Positions 47,671 to 58,800 of a stretch of DNA of 64,000 nucleotides are shown piece after piece (the stretch's first letter is position 1; every line of letters begins with the position of its first letter). Source of the stretch: Mercurialis annua. Its lineage: Eukaryota; Streptophyta; Magnoliopsida; Malpighiales; Euphorbiaceae. The notes under the pieces were generated by a model. The model did no database searches, had not been told where the DNA came from, and saw only the letters and a program-made list of their open reading frames with translations. The stretch covers positions 3,611,001-3,675,000 of the forward strand of contig NC_065573.1 in NCBI RefSeq assembly GCF_937616625.2, written 5' to 3'. The translations under genes were made by a program, and so were the position numbers.

Positions 47671-47976
47671 CCTAACCAAATCAAACCACACTGCAATCAA
47701 ATGAAGAACAACAAATACAAATCCAACATGAACACATATAACCATCTCAATGGTCACACCTCACGTGCTCATGCGTATCACAATATATAACTCATATCCA
47801 ACACATTCTAAATTCACAACCTAAGGAAAAGCTGAATATTTCACAATTAAATGATGACATATCAAGGACATGACTCAAATCCTATTGCTGCAGTAGTTCC
47901 TTAGACTCTACTATTCGAGTATCGGCAATGTTACTGTAGACATTCCAGTTCTACAACATTGCTCTGATACCAACTT
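47671..47976 (-). other. Untranslated leader of the complete element
   Basis: About 300 bp between the 5' LTR and the Gag start. It contains the primer site close to the LTR and, presumably, packaging signals. The longer frame reaching 47757 overlaps it but is not favoured as the start. Confidence 0.7.
47961..47972 (-). other. Primer binding site for initiator-Met tRNA
   Basis: On the minus strand TGGTATCAGAGC begins four bases after the 5' LTR. This is the standard plant retrotransposon match to the 3' end of the initiator methionine tRNA, where minus-strand synthesis starts. It fixes the LTR at 47977-50601 as the 5' LTR of the complete element. Confidence 0.93.
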
Positions 47977-49466
47977 TGTCACGACCCGATTTCCGCTTAG
48001 AAACTCGTGTCGAGACCGGCGCTAGGGAATGGGAATGGTTGTTCCGAAACCCGTAGCAAGCCTAGGAAAAAAAGTAAAAACTTTTCGCGTTTTGAAAACA
48101 TAAAAGGTTTCAATTTCTTTTCGCAAGTATTTGAAAACCTTCAATTAAACGTGTAATCAAAACCATGCCATCGCATTTTTGGACTCAGGGTAATACATGT
48201 ATACTGCACACACCTTGACACAACCCTGCCCAAAAACAATGCCAGCGGTGCAAACCAGTTATCATGTCAAGTACTGGTTTAAGCATGCCACTTAATTAAT
48301 CACAAGCTTTTATTAAAACCAGGTTTCTTATAAACAACTGGCAAAAGCCCTTTTTATAAAAACATGCCTTTGTCCCAAAATGATACTCACAGTAGTTTCA
48401 TATCAGAGTTTAAGCATTTACAATTGAACTACTGTTCGGAGCTAGAACTACTCTGCAGCTCTAGAGTGACCTTTATTTAGTTACAACTTCCAGAGAAAGA
48501 ATTGGAAGTCTTGTCACGTCAAAATATCATTTACCTGTGAAAAGGGAAATCAACGGGGGTCAAATATGAGTGAATTCACATAGTTACTCAAGCATATTAA
48601 TAAAAGCAGAAATCGCATGTAAACACACTTTGTGCAGCCAAATAACCGATCCAAATGAAACCCTAAGAGAAACCCCATTTGGTTAACTGTGATTAATGTC
48701 ACAGTTCGTGCTCTCTTGTTTAACACAGGATGAAATGTGAACTCACATTGTCACAATCATCTTATCTCTGTGTAAGGTTTGCTGGGCCGTAAATTAAATT
48801 ACTGGCTCCCCAGGATAACCTGTTAGGTCTTGGCCGCTTTGCAAGCATCTGGCCAAAGAACCCAACTAGTATGCAATGCAATGTTTTATTAATACCGGTG
48901 ATCACACAGTTCTATTGTTGCCCAATAGATAGCACGTTCCAGTGGATCTATATATTGGTTTCAAATCGACTCTATGCAATGCAATTTCAAACACATTTTT
49001 AGTTATAAATGTTTTGGCATCAATATTCAAAAGTAAATATGCGAACTCACAAAACCGTTATCCACAAAACAGTTCTCGTTCACCCTCTACTCTCCTGGTC
49101 CAGTAGCTTGCTTGCTCGTTGGATCTAGTTAGAAAACAATTGTTAAATACAATTGAAACAAGAATTCTAACTTAAAGAGTAGACTTTCTATTGACATTAC
49201 TAACATGTAACATATCTATTCTATACTCATATTCGATATCAACTCATAGTCCTCTTAACTATTAACCACTTTGATTAATAGAGGACCCAATTAAAACATC
49301 TCTATGTTTTAATTAATCGAACTCCCTTAATTGTCCTAGTTCTTTTAATCCTTTAAACGTCCAGGTTTAAGGTTTAAAGTCCATTTAAATCATCCATAGT
49401 TCGACGATTACTTCCGTCGAAAGTTAGGGCAAAAAGCCCCAAAACACTCCCCCCTTCGAGCCATGG

Positions 49467-49644
49467 CAGCACGATCGTGCAACCCTGTGCACGGTCGTGC
49501 TGCCTGGTGCACGTTCGTGCACCTTGGGTGCACGTTCGTGCACCCAGGCTAGTGCACGATCGTGCACTTGGTGCACGGTCGTGCACCATGGCTGGTGCAC
49601 GTTCGTGCACTATAAGTGCACGTTCGTGCACCAGTCGTGCACAG
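49467..49644 (-). promoter_or_regulatory. Palindrome cluster GTGCACGNTCGTGCAC in 5' LTR
   Basis: Same eight-copy palindrome cluster as in the 3' LTR, offset by 7796 bp and apparently identical. In this LTR it can act on the full-length transcript. Confidence 0.6.
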
Positions 49645-50009
49645 CCCCGGGAAACTCGATTTCCCGGGCTTTCCGACGTGCTAAAACGCCACTTTTCGAT
49701 CCTAAACACATATACAAACACCAATCTATCCATTTCCGCTATCGGAACGTAAAATCATTACGTATACGTTCGATTCGGTACGGTAACCGTTATATATTCG
49801 AATATAATCCATTTTCTATATAACCAAATTCAAAATAACGGTTATAACTTCGATTATTAATGGATTACCGAAGAAATTTGAGTTAGAAACGAGAAATTGG
49901 ATCGAAACCGTCGAACCTACCGTCGCGTGCCGTCGTCGCCGTTCTCTGAAGCTTAAAACCTAATATTTTAGGTTTCTGCAGCTAATGAAACATTCATTCA
50001 AATGAATGT

Positions 50010-50019
50010 TATATATATA
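50010..50019 (-). promoter_or_regulatory. TATA-like box in 5' LTR
   Basis: TATATATATA next to the 9-bp-arm hairpin, as in the 3' LTR. It is the probable, unproven, core promoter for the gag-pol transcript. Confidence 0.4.
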
Positions 50020-50476
50020 GTTTGGCTAAAAGCCAAACTAGTCCCTAGGTATTCACGCGTTACTTTAACCCAAATTCTTAAATACTCGTCTGTAACTAAA
50101 ACGGACAACGAACTCCAAATTTTATGAAATTTTAACCACGAATTCCATAATTCGTAATTAGAATAAAAACATAATTCTTATTCTCACGGGACTTATATTT
50201 TATTTTTAATAAATCATTAAAGATTTATTAGGGCTAAATTAGACCCACTTAATAAAATTTCTATCTCCAAATTCTATAAAATTTTAGGGGTAACTTTCTA
50301 AAAATATTTCGTGAATATTGACTCCAAAAATATTCACACGGAACTTATAAATTATCCTATTTTAATTTATAAGCATTTCTTAATTCCCGTTAGTTAAAAT
50401 ATAAATATCCAATTTTTATATTTTAACTTCTATAACTATTTTATATTTCCGGAGATACTATAAATTAAATTTATCC

Positions 50477-50558
50477 TTAAATTTAATTTACGTTCTCCCG
50501 GTCCTATAAATTATTCCTTAAATTTAATTTACGTTCTCCCGGTCCTATAAATTATTCC
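50477..50558. repeat. 41-bp tandem duplication in 5' LTR
   Basis: Same two-copy repeat as at 42681-42762, offset by 7796 bp. Confidence 0.85.
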
Positions 50559-50601
50559 TTAAATGGAATAATTTAATCCTTTAATTTTACGGGGTATTAC
50601 A

Positions 50602-51217
50602 TTCTCCCCACCTTATTAAAATTCGTCCTCGAATTTCAATAAGAACTACGTACCTTGTAAAAACAGGTAAGGATATCGCCGACGCATATCCGCCTCCGTC
50701 TCCCACGTACACTCCTCTACAGAATGATTTCTCCACATCACTTTCACCATAGGAATCTCCTTAGTACGAAGTTTCCGTAGTTGAGTATCTACTATCTCAA
50801 CAGGCTGCTCTTCATAAGAAAGTTCTTCATTAACCTCTACAGTTTGTGGTTGAATCACATGAGAAGGATCTGCGATATATTTTCGCAGCATCGATATGTG
50901 AAACACCGGATGAACTTGTGACATATCTGGCGGTAAATCTAATTTATATGCTACCGCTCCGATGCGCTCTATAATCTCATAAGGTCCCACATACCTTGGA
51001 GATAACTTGCCTCTCTTTCCAAAACGAATAACACCCTTCATTGGTGATACTTTCAGAAAGACATAGTCACCAACTTGAAATTCTATCTCTTTTCTCTTTG
51101 AATCTGCATAACTTTTCTGGCGACTAAAAGCAGTTTCCAATCGCTGCTTAATTAATGGTACCTTTTCTGAGGTAATTTGGATAATCTCTGCTCCTGTCAA
51201 TTTTCTTTCTCCTACTT
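50602..51217 (-). pseudogene. Truncated second internal region: integrase C-terminus and chromodomain
   Basis: A near-exact copy of 42806-43421, with one difference seen (about 50680, giving RRRYP in place of RQRYP). On the minus strand it begins abruptly in the integrase C-terminal region ([10 protein letters not shown]), runs through the chromodomain to the stop at 50646, then the polypurine tract and the shared LTR. All upstream pol, gag and the far LTR are missing; at 51218 the sequence becomes satellite. It cannot make a functional protein. It is the remnant of a second tandem copy cut off by a deletion that also removed satellite. Confidence 0.93.
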
Positions 51218-54200
51218 TGCAGCGTTTGTAAACGTTTGGCTTAAATCGCTAAAAAGGGGAAACGTTTGGATTTTGTTTCGTAACGTTTGTAAACGTTTGG
51301 CTTAAATTGCTAAAAATATGAAACGCTAGGATTTGTTTTGTAACGTTTGTAATGGTTTGGCTTAAATTGCTAAAGTTGGGAAACATTTGGATTTGTTTCA
51401 TAACCTTTGTAAACGTTTGGCTTATATCGCTAAAAAGGTGAAACATTTGGATTTGTTTCGTAACGTTTGTATATGTTTGGCTTAAATCGCTAAAAAGGTG
51501 AAACATTTGAATTTATTTCGTAAGGTTTATAAACGTTTGACTTCAATTTTTAAAAAGGGAAAACGTTTGGATTTGTTTCGTAACGAATGTAAACGTTTGG
51601 CATAAATCGCTCAAAAGGTGAAATGTTTGGATTTATTTTGATTATTTGTAACCGTCCGACTTATATCGCTGAAAAGGTGAAAGTTTTTGATTTATTTCGC
51701 ACGTTTGTATACGTTCGGCTCAAATTGCTAAAAAGATGAAACACTTGGATTTGTTTCGTACCTTTTTTAAACGTTTGGCTTAAATTGCTAAAAAGGTGAA
51801 ACGCTTGGTTTTGTTTTGTAACATTTGTAAAGGTTTGACTTAAATCACTAAAAATGTGAACCTTTTGGATTGGTTTCGTAACGTTTTAAACGTTTTGTTT
51901 TGTTTCGTAACGTTTGTAAACGTTTGGCTTAAATCGCTAAAAAGGTGAAACGTTTGAATTTGTTTTGTAACGTTTGTAAACATTTGGCTTAAATTGCTAA
52001 AAAGGTGAAACATTTGGATTTGTTTCATAACCTTTGTAAACGTTTGACTTAAGTCGCTAAAAAGGGGAAACGTTTGTATTTTTTCCTTAACGTTTGTAAA
52101 CGTCTTGCTTAAATTGCTAAAAAGGTGAAACGGTTGGATTTGTTTCATGACATTTTAAATGTTTGGCTTAAAGTTCGAAAAAGTTAAAACATTGGATTTG
52201 TTTCGTAACGTTTGTAAACGTTTGGCTTACATGGCTAAAAAGGTGAACGTTTGGATTTGTTTCGTAACGTTTGTTAACGTTTGGCTTCAGTTGCTAAAAA
52301 GGTGAAACGCTTGGATTTGTTTCGTAAAGTTTGTAAACGTTTGGCTTAAATTGCTAAAAAGTTGAAATGCTTGGATTTGTTTCGTTACGTTTGTAAACGT
52401 TTGGCTTAAATTGCTAAAAAGGTGAAACACTTGGTTTTTGTTTCGTAACGTTTGTAAATGTTTGGATTAAATTGCTAAAATTGTGAAACGTTTGGATGTG
52501 TTTTGCAGCGTTTGTAAACGTTTGGCTTCATTCGCTAAAACGGTGAAACGTTTAGATTTGTTTCATAACGTTAATAAACCTTTGTCATACATCGCTAATA
52601 CGGCGAAACGTTTGGATTTGTTTCGTAACGTTTGAAACGTTTGGCTTAAATTACTAAAAAGGGGAAATGTTTGGATTTGTTATGCAACGTTTGGAAACGT
52701 TCGGCTTAAATTGCTAAAAAGGTGAAACATTTGGTTTTGTTTCGTAACGTTTGTAAATGTTTGGCTTAAATCGCTAAAAAGGGGAAACGTTTGGATTTTG
52801 TTTCGTAACGTTTGTAAACGTTTGGCTTAAATTGCTAAAAATATGAAACGCTAGGATTTGTTTTGTAACGTTTGTAATGGTTTGGCTTAAATTGCTAAAG
52901 TTGGGAAACATTTGGATTTGTTTCATAACCTTTGTAAACGTTTGGCTTATATCGCTAAAAAGGTGAAACATTTGGATTTGTTTCGTAACGTTTGTATATG
53001 TTTGGCTTAAATCGCTAAAAAGGTGAAACATTTGAATTTATTTCGTAAGGTTTATAAACGTTTGACTTCAATTTTTAAAAAGGGAAAACGTTTGGATTTG
53101 TTTCGTAACGAATGTAAACGTTTGGCATAAATCGCTCAAAAGGTGAAATGTTTGGATTTATTTTGATTATTTGTAACCGTCCGACTTATATCGCTGAAAA
53201 GGTGAAAGTTTTTGATTTATTTCGCACGTTTGTATACGTTCGGCTCAAATTGCTAAAAAGATGAAACACTTGGATTTGTTTCGTAACTTTTTTAAACGTT
53301 TGGCTTAAATTGCTAAAAAGGTGAAACGCTTGGTTTTGTTTTGTAACATTTGTAAAAGTTTGACTTAAATCACTAAAAATGTGAACCTTTTGGATTGGTT
53401 TCGTAACGTTTTAAACGTTTTGTTTTGTTTCGTAACGTTTGTAAACGTTTGGCTTAAATCGCTAAAAAGGTGAAACGTTTGAATTTGTTTTGTAACGTTT
53501 GTAAACATTTGGCTTAAATTGCTAAAAAGGTGAAACATTTGGATTTGTTTCATAACCTTTGTAAACGTTTGACTTAAGTCGCTAAAAAGGGGAAACGTTT
53601 GTATTTTTTCCTTAGCGTTTGTAAACGTCTTGCTTAAATTGCTAAAAAGGTGAAACGGTTGGATTTGTTTCATGACATTTTAAATGTTTGGCTTAAAGTT
53701 CGAAAAAGTTAAAACATTGGATTTGTTTCGTAACGTTTGTAAACGTTTGGCTTACATGGCTAAAAAGGTGAACGTTTGGATTTGTTTCGTAACGTTTGTT
53801 AACGTTTGGCTTAAGTTGCTAAAAAGGTGAAACGCTTGGATTTGTTTCGTAAAGTTTGTAAACGTTTGGCTTAAATTGCTAAAAAGTTGAAATGCTTGGA
53901 TTTGTTTCGTTACGTTTGTAAACGTTTCGCTTAAATTACTGAAAAGGTGAAACACTTGGTTTTTGTTTCGTAACGTTTGTAAATGTTTGGATTAAATTGC
54001 TAAAATTGTGAAACGTTTGGATGTGTTTTGCAGCGTTTGTAAACGTTTGGCTTCATTCGCTAAAACGGTGAAACGTTTAGATTTGTTTCATAACGTTAAT
54101 AAACCTTTGTCATACATCGCTAATACGGCGAAACGTTTGGATTTGTTTCGTAACGTTTGAAACGTTTGGCCTAAATTACTAAAAAGGGGAAATGTTTGGA

Positions 54201-54360
54201 TTTGTTATGCAACGTTTGGAAAGGTTCGGCTTAAATTGCTAAAAAGGTGAAACATTTGGTTTTGTTTCGTAACGTTTGTAAACGTTTGGCTTAAATCGCT
54301 AAAAAGGGGAAACGTTTGGATTTTGTTTCGTAACGTTTGTAAACGTTTGGCTTAAATTGC

Positions 54361-55856
54361 TAAAAATATGAAACGCTAGGATTTGTTTTGTAACGTTTGT
54401 AATGGTTTGGCTTAAATTGCTAAAGTTGGGAAACATTTGTATTTGTTTCATAACCTTTGTAAACGTTTGGCTTATATCGCTAAAAAGGTGAAACGTTTGG
54501 ATTTGTTTCGTAACGTTTGTATATGTTTGGCTTAAATCGCTAAAAAGGTGAAACGTTTGAATTTATTTCGTAACGTTTATAGACGTTTGACTTCAATTTC
54601 TAAAAAGGGAAAACGTTTGGATTTGTTTCGTAACGAATGTAAACGTTTGGCATAAATCGCTCAAAAGGTGAAATGTTTGGATTTATTTCGTATTATTTGT
54701 AAACGTCCGACTTATATCGCTGAAAAGGTGAAATGTTTTGATTTATTTCGTACGTTTGTGTACGTTCGGCTCAAATTACTAAAAAGATGAAACACTTGGA
54801 TTTGTTTCGTAACTTTTGTAAACGTTTGGCTTAAATTGCTAAAAAGGTGAAACGCTTGGTTTTGTTTTGTAACATTTGTAAAGGTTTGACTTAAATCACT
54901 AAAAATGTGAACCTTTTGGATTGGTTTCGTAACGTTTTAAACGTTTGGTTTTGTTTCGTAACGTTTGTAAACGTTTGGCTTAAATCGCTAAAAAGGTGAA
55001 ACGTTTGAATTTGTTTTGTAACGTTTGTAAACATTTGGATTTGTTTCATAACCTTTGTAAACGTTTGACTTAAGTCGCTAAAAAGGGGAAACGTTTGTAT
55101 TTTTTCCGTAACGTTTGTAAACGTCTTGCTTAAATTGCTAAAAAGGTTAAACGGTTTGATTTGTTTCATGACATTTTAAATGTTTGGCTTAAAGTTCGAA
55201 AAAGTTAAAACATTGGATTTGTTTCGTAACGTTTGTAAACGTTTGGCTTACATGGCTAAAAAGGTGAACGTTTGGATTTGTTTCGTAACGTTTGTTAACG
55301 TTTGGCTTAAGTTGCTAAAAAGGTGAAACGCTTGGATTTGTTTCGTAAAGTTTGTAAACGTTTGGCTTAAATTGCTAAAAAGGTGAAATGCTTGGATTTG
55401 TTTCGTTACGTTTGTAAACGTTTGGCTTAAATTGCTAAAAAGCTGAAACACTTGGTTTTTGTTTCGTAACGTTTGTAAATGTTTGGATTAAATTGCTAAA
55501 ATTGTGAAACGTTTGGATGTGTTTTGCAGCGTTTGTAAACGTTTGGCTTCATTCGCTAAAACGGTGAAACGTTTAGATTTGTTTCATAACGTTAATAAAC
55601 CTTTGTCATACATCGCTAATACGGCGAAACGTTTGGATTTGTTTCGTAACGTTTGAAACGTTTGGCTTAAATTACTAAAAAGGGGAAATGTTTGGATTTG
55701 TTATGCAACGTTTGGAAACGTTCTGCTTAAATTGCTAAAAAGGTGAAACATTTGGTTTTGTTTCGTAATGTTTGTAAACGTTTGGCTTAAATCGCTAAAA
55801 AGGGGAAACGTTTGGATTTTGTTTCGTAACGTTTGTAAACGTTTGGCTTAAATTGC
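54361..55856. repeat. Variant HOR unit of 1496 bp
   Basis: Monomers 11 and 12 are fused with loss of exactly 30 bp (about 55030-55045, AACATTTGGATTTGTTTCAT). This is half a monomer, with the join in the repeated ACRTTTGG motif. Confidence 0.85.
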
Positions 55857-58800
55857 TAAAAATATGAAACGCTAGGATTTGTTTTGTAACGTTTGTAATG
55901 GTTTGGCTTAAATTGCTAAAGTTGGGAAACATTTGGATTTGTTTCATAACCTTTGTAAACGTTTGGCTTATATCGCTAAAAAGGTGAAACGTTTGGATTT
56001 GTTTCGTAACGTTTGTATATGTTTGGCTTAAATCGCTAAAAAGGTGAAACGTTTGAATTTATTTCGTTACGTTTATAAACGTTTGACTTCAATTTCTAAA
56101 AAGGGAAAACGTTTGGATTTGTTTCGTAACGAATGTAAACGTTTGGCATAAATCGCTAAAAAGGTGAAATGTTTGGATTTATTTCGTATTATTTGTAAAC
56201 GTCCGACTTATATCGCTGAAAAGGTGAAATGTTTTGATTTATTTCGTACGTTTGTGTACGTTCGGCTCAAATTGCTAAAAAGATGAAACACTTGGATTTG
56301 TTTCGTAACTTTTGTAAACGTTTGGCTTAAATTGCTAAAAAGGTGAAACGCTTGGTTTTGTTTTGTAACATTTGTAAAGGTTTGACTTAAATCACTAAAA
56401 ATGTGAACCTTTTGGATTGGTTTCGTAACGTTTTAAACGTTTGGTTTTGTTTCGTAACGTTTGTAAACGTTTGGCTTAAATCGCTAAAAAGGTGAAACGT
56501 TTGAATTTGTTTTGTAACGTTTGTAAACATTTGGCTTAAATTGCTAAAAAGGTGAAACATTTGGATTTGTTTCATAACCTTTGTAAACGTTTGACTTAAG
56601 TCGCTAAAAAGGGGAAACGTTTGTATTATTTCTGTAACGTTTGTAAACGTCTTGCTTAAATTGCTAAAAAGGTGAAACGGTTGGATTTGTTTCATGACAT
56701 TTAAAATGTTTGGCTTAAAGTTCGAAAAAGTTAAAACATTGGATTTGTTTCGTAACGTCTGTAAACGTTTGGCTTACATGGCTAAAAAGGTGAACGTTTG
56801 GATTTGTTTCGTAACGTTTGTTAACGTTTGGCTTAAGTTGCTAAAAAGGTGAAACGCTTGGATTTGTTTCGTAAAGTTTGTAAACGTTTGGCTTAAATTG
56901 CTAAAAAGTTGAAATGCTTGGATTAGTTTCGTTACGTTTGTAAATGTTTTGCTTAAATTGCTAAAAAGGTGAAACACTTAGTTTTTGTTTCGTAACATTT
57001 GTAAATGTTTGGATTAAATTGCTAAAATTGTGAAACATTTGGATGTGTTTTGCAGCGTTTGTAAACGTTTGGCTTCATTCGCTAAAACGGTGAAACGTTT
57101 AGATTTGTTTCATAACGTTAATAAACCTTTGTCATACATCGCTAATACGGCGAAACGTTTGGATTTGTTTCGTAACGTTTGAAACGTTTGGCTTAAATTA
57201 CTAAAAAGGGGAAATGTTTGGATTTGTTATGCAACGTTTGGAAACGTTCGGCTTAAATTGCTAAAAAGGTGAAACATTTGGTTTTGTTTCGTAACGTTTG
57301 TAAACGTTTGGCTTAAATCGCTAAAAAGGGGAAACGTTTGGATTTTGTTTCGTAACGTTTGTAAACGTTTGGCTTAAATTGCTAAAAATATGAAACGCTA
57401 GGATTTGTTTTGTAACGTTTGTAATGGTTTGGCTTAAATTGCTAAAGTTGGGAAACATTTGGATTTGTTTCATAACCTTTGTAAACGTTTGGCTTATATC
57501 GCTAAAAAGGTGAAATGTTTGGATTTGTTTCGTAACGTTTGTATATGTTTGGCTTAAATCGCTAAAAAGGTGAAACGTTTGAATTTATTTTGTTACGTTT
57601 ATAAACGTTTGACTTCAATTTCTAAAAAGGGAAAACGTTTGGATTTGTTTCGTAACGAATGTAAACGTTTGGCATAAATCGCTCAAAAGGTGAAATGTTT
57701 GGATTTATTTCGTATTATTTGTAAACGTCCGACTTATATCGCTGAAAAGGTGAAATGTTTTGATTTATTTCGTACGTTTGTGTACGTTCGGCTCAAATTG
57801 CTAAAAAGATGAAACACTTGGATTTGTTTCGTAACTTTTGTAAACGTTTGGCTTAAATTGCTAAAAAGGTGAAACGCTTGGTTTTGTTTTGTAACATTTG
57901 TAAAGGTTTAACTTAAATCACTAAAAATGTGAACCTTTTGGATTGGTTTCGTAACGTTTTAAACGTTTGGTTTTGTTTCGTAACGTTTGTAAACGTTTGG
58001 CTTAAATCGCTAAAAAGGTGAAACGTTTGAATTTGTTTTGTAACGTTTGTAAACATTTGGCTTAAATTGCTAAAAAGGTGAAACATTTGGATTTGTTTCA
58101 TAACCTTTGTAAACGTTTGACTTATGTCGCTAAAAAGGGGAAACGTTTGTATTTTTTCCGTAACGTTTGTAAACGTCTTGCTTAAATTGCTTAAAAGGTT
58201 AAACGGTTTGATTTGTTTCATGACATTTTAAATGTTTGGCTTAAAGTTCGAAAAAGTTAAAACATTGGATTTGTTTCGTAACGTTTGTAAACGTTTGGCT
58301 TACATGGCTAAAAAGGTGAACGTTTGGATTTGTTTCGTAACGTTTGCTAACGTTTGGCTTAAGTTGCTAAAAAGGTGAAATGCTTGGATTTGTTTCGTAA
58401 AGTTTGTAAACGTTTGGCTTAAATTGCTAAAAAGTTGAAATGCTTGGATTTGTTTCGTTACGTTTGTAAACGTTTGGCTTAAATTGCTAAAAAGGTGAAA
58501 CACTTGGTTTTTGTTTCGTAACGTTTGTAAATGTTTGGATTAAATTGCTAAAATTGTGAAACGTTTGGATGTGTTTTGCAGCGTTTGTAAACGTTTGGCT
58601 TCATTCGCTAAAACGGTGAAACGTTTAGATTTGTTTCATAACGTTAATAAACCTTTGTCATACATCGCTAATACGGCGAAACGTTCGGATTTGTTTCGTA
58701 ACGTTTGAAACGTTTGGCTTAAATTACTAAAAAGGGGAAATGTTTGGATTTGTTATGCAACGTTTGGAAACGTTCGGCTTAAATTGCTAAAAAGGTGAAA

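Larger units (their letters stand above)
40181..50601 (-). mobile_element. Complete young Tekay/Del-type Ty3 retrotransposon
   Basis: A 10,421-bp element on the minus strand: 5' LTR 47977-50601, primer site 47961-47972, untranslated leader, gag-pol 47670-42850, polypurine tract 42816-42806, 3' LTR 42805-40181. Both LTRs are exactly 2625 bp. I see only three mismatches between them (two near 40276-40280, one near 40508), so the insertion is very recent. The coding frame is unbroken. Its left end abuts satellite DNA inside HOR monomer 8, but its right end runs straight into a second, truncated internal region, so no target-site duplication can be paired. Family assignment rests on pol order (protease-RT-RNase H-integrase), a chromodomain and LTR length. 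Confidence 0.93.
47977..50601 (-). mobile_element. 5' LTR of the complete element, also 3' LTR of the truncated copy
   Basis: Exactly 2625 bp and nearly identical to 40181-42805. It is shared: downstream on the minus strand it serves the intact element, while upstream it is preceded by a polypurine tract (50602-50612) and the tail of a second integrase gene. This is the pattern of a head-to-tail array with shared LTRs. It carries the same palindrome cluster, TATA-like run and 41-bp duplication. Confidence 0.93.

Noticed and set aside
47671..47757. Gag start at the upstream Met (47757)
   Set aside because: It would add 29 mostly hydrophobic residues ahead of [10 protein letters not shown], unlike Gag N-termini; the downstream Met leaves a normal leader.
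50646..51200. 184-residue open frame as a separate gene
   Set aside because: It is the 3' end of a second copy of the retrotransposon polyprotein, cut at 51217, with no start or upstream domains of its own.
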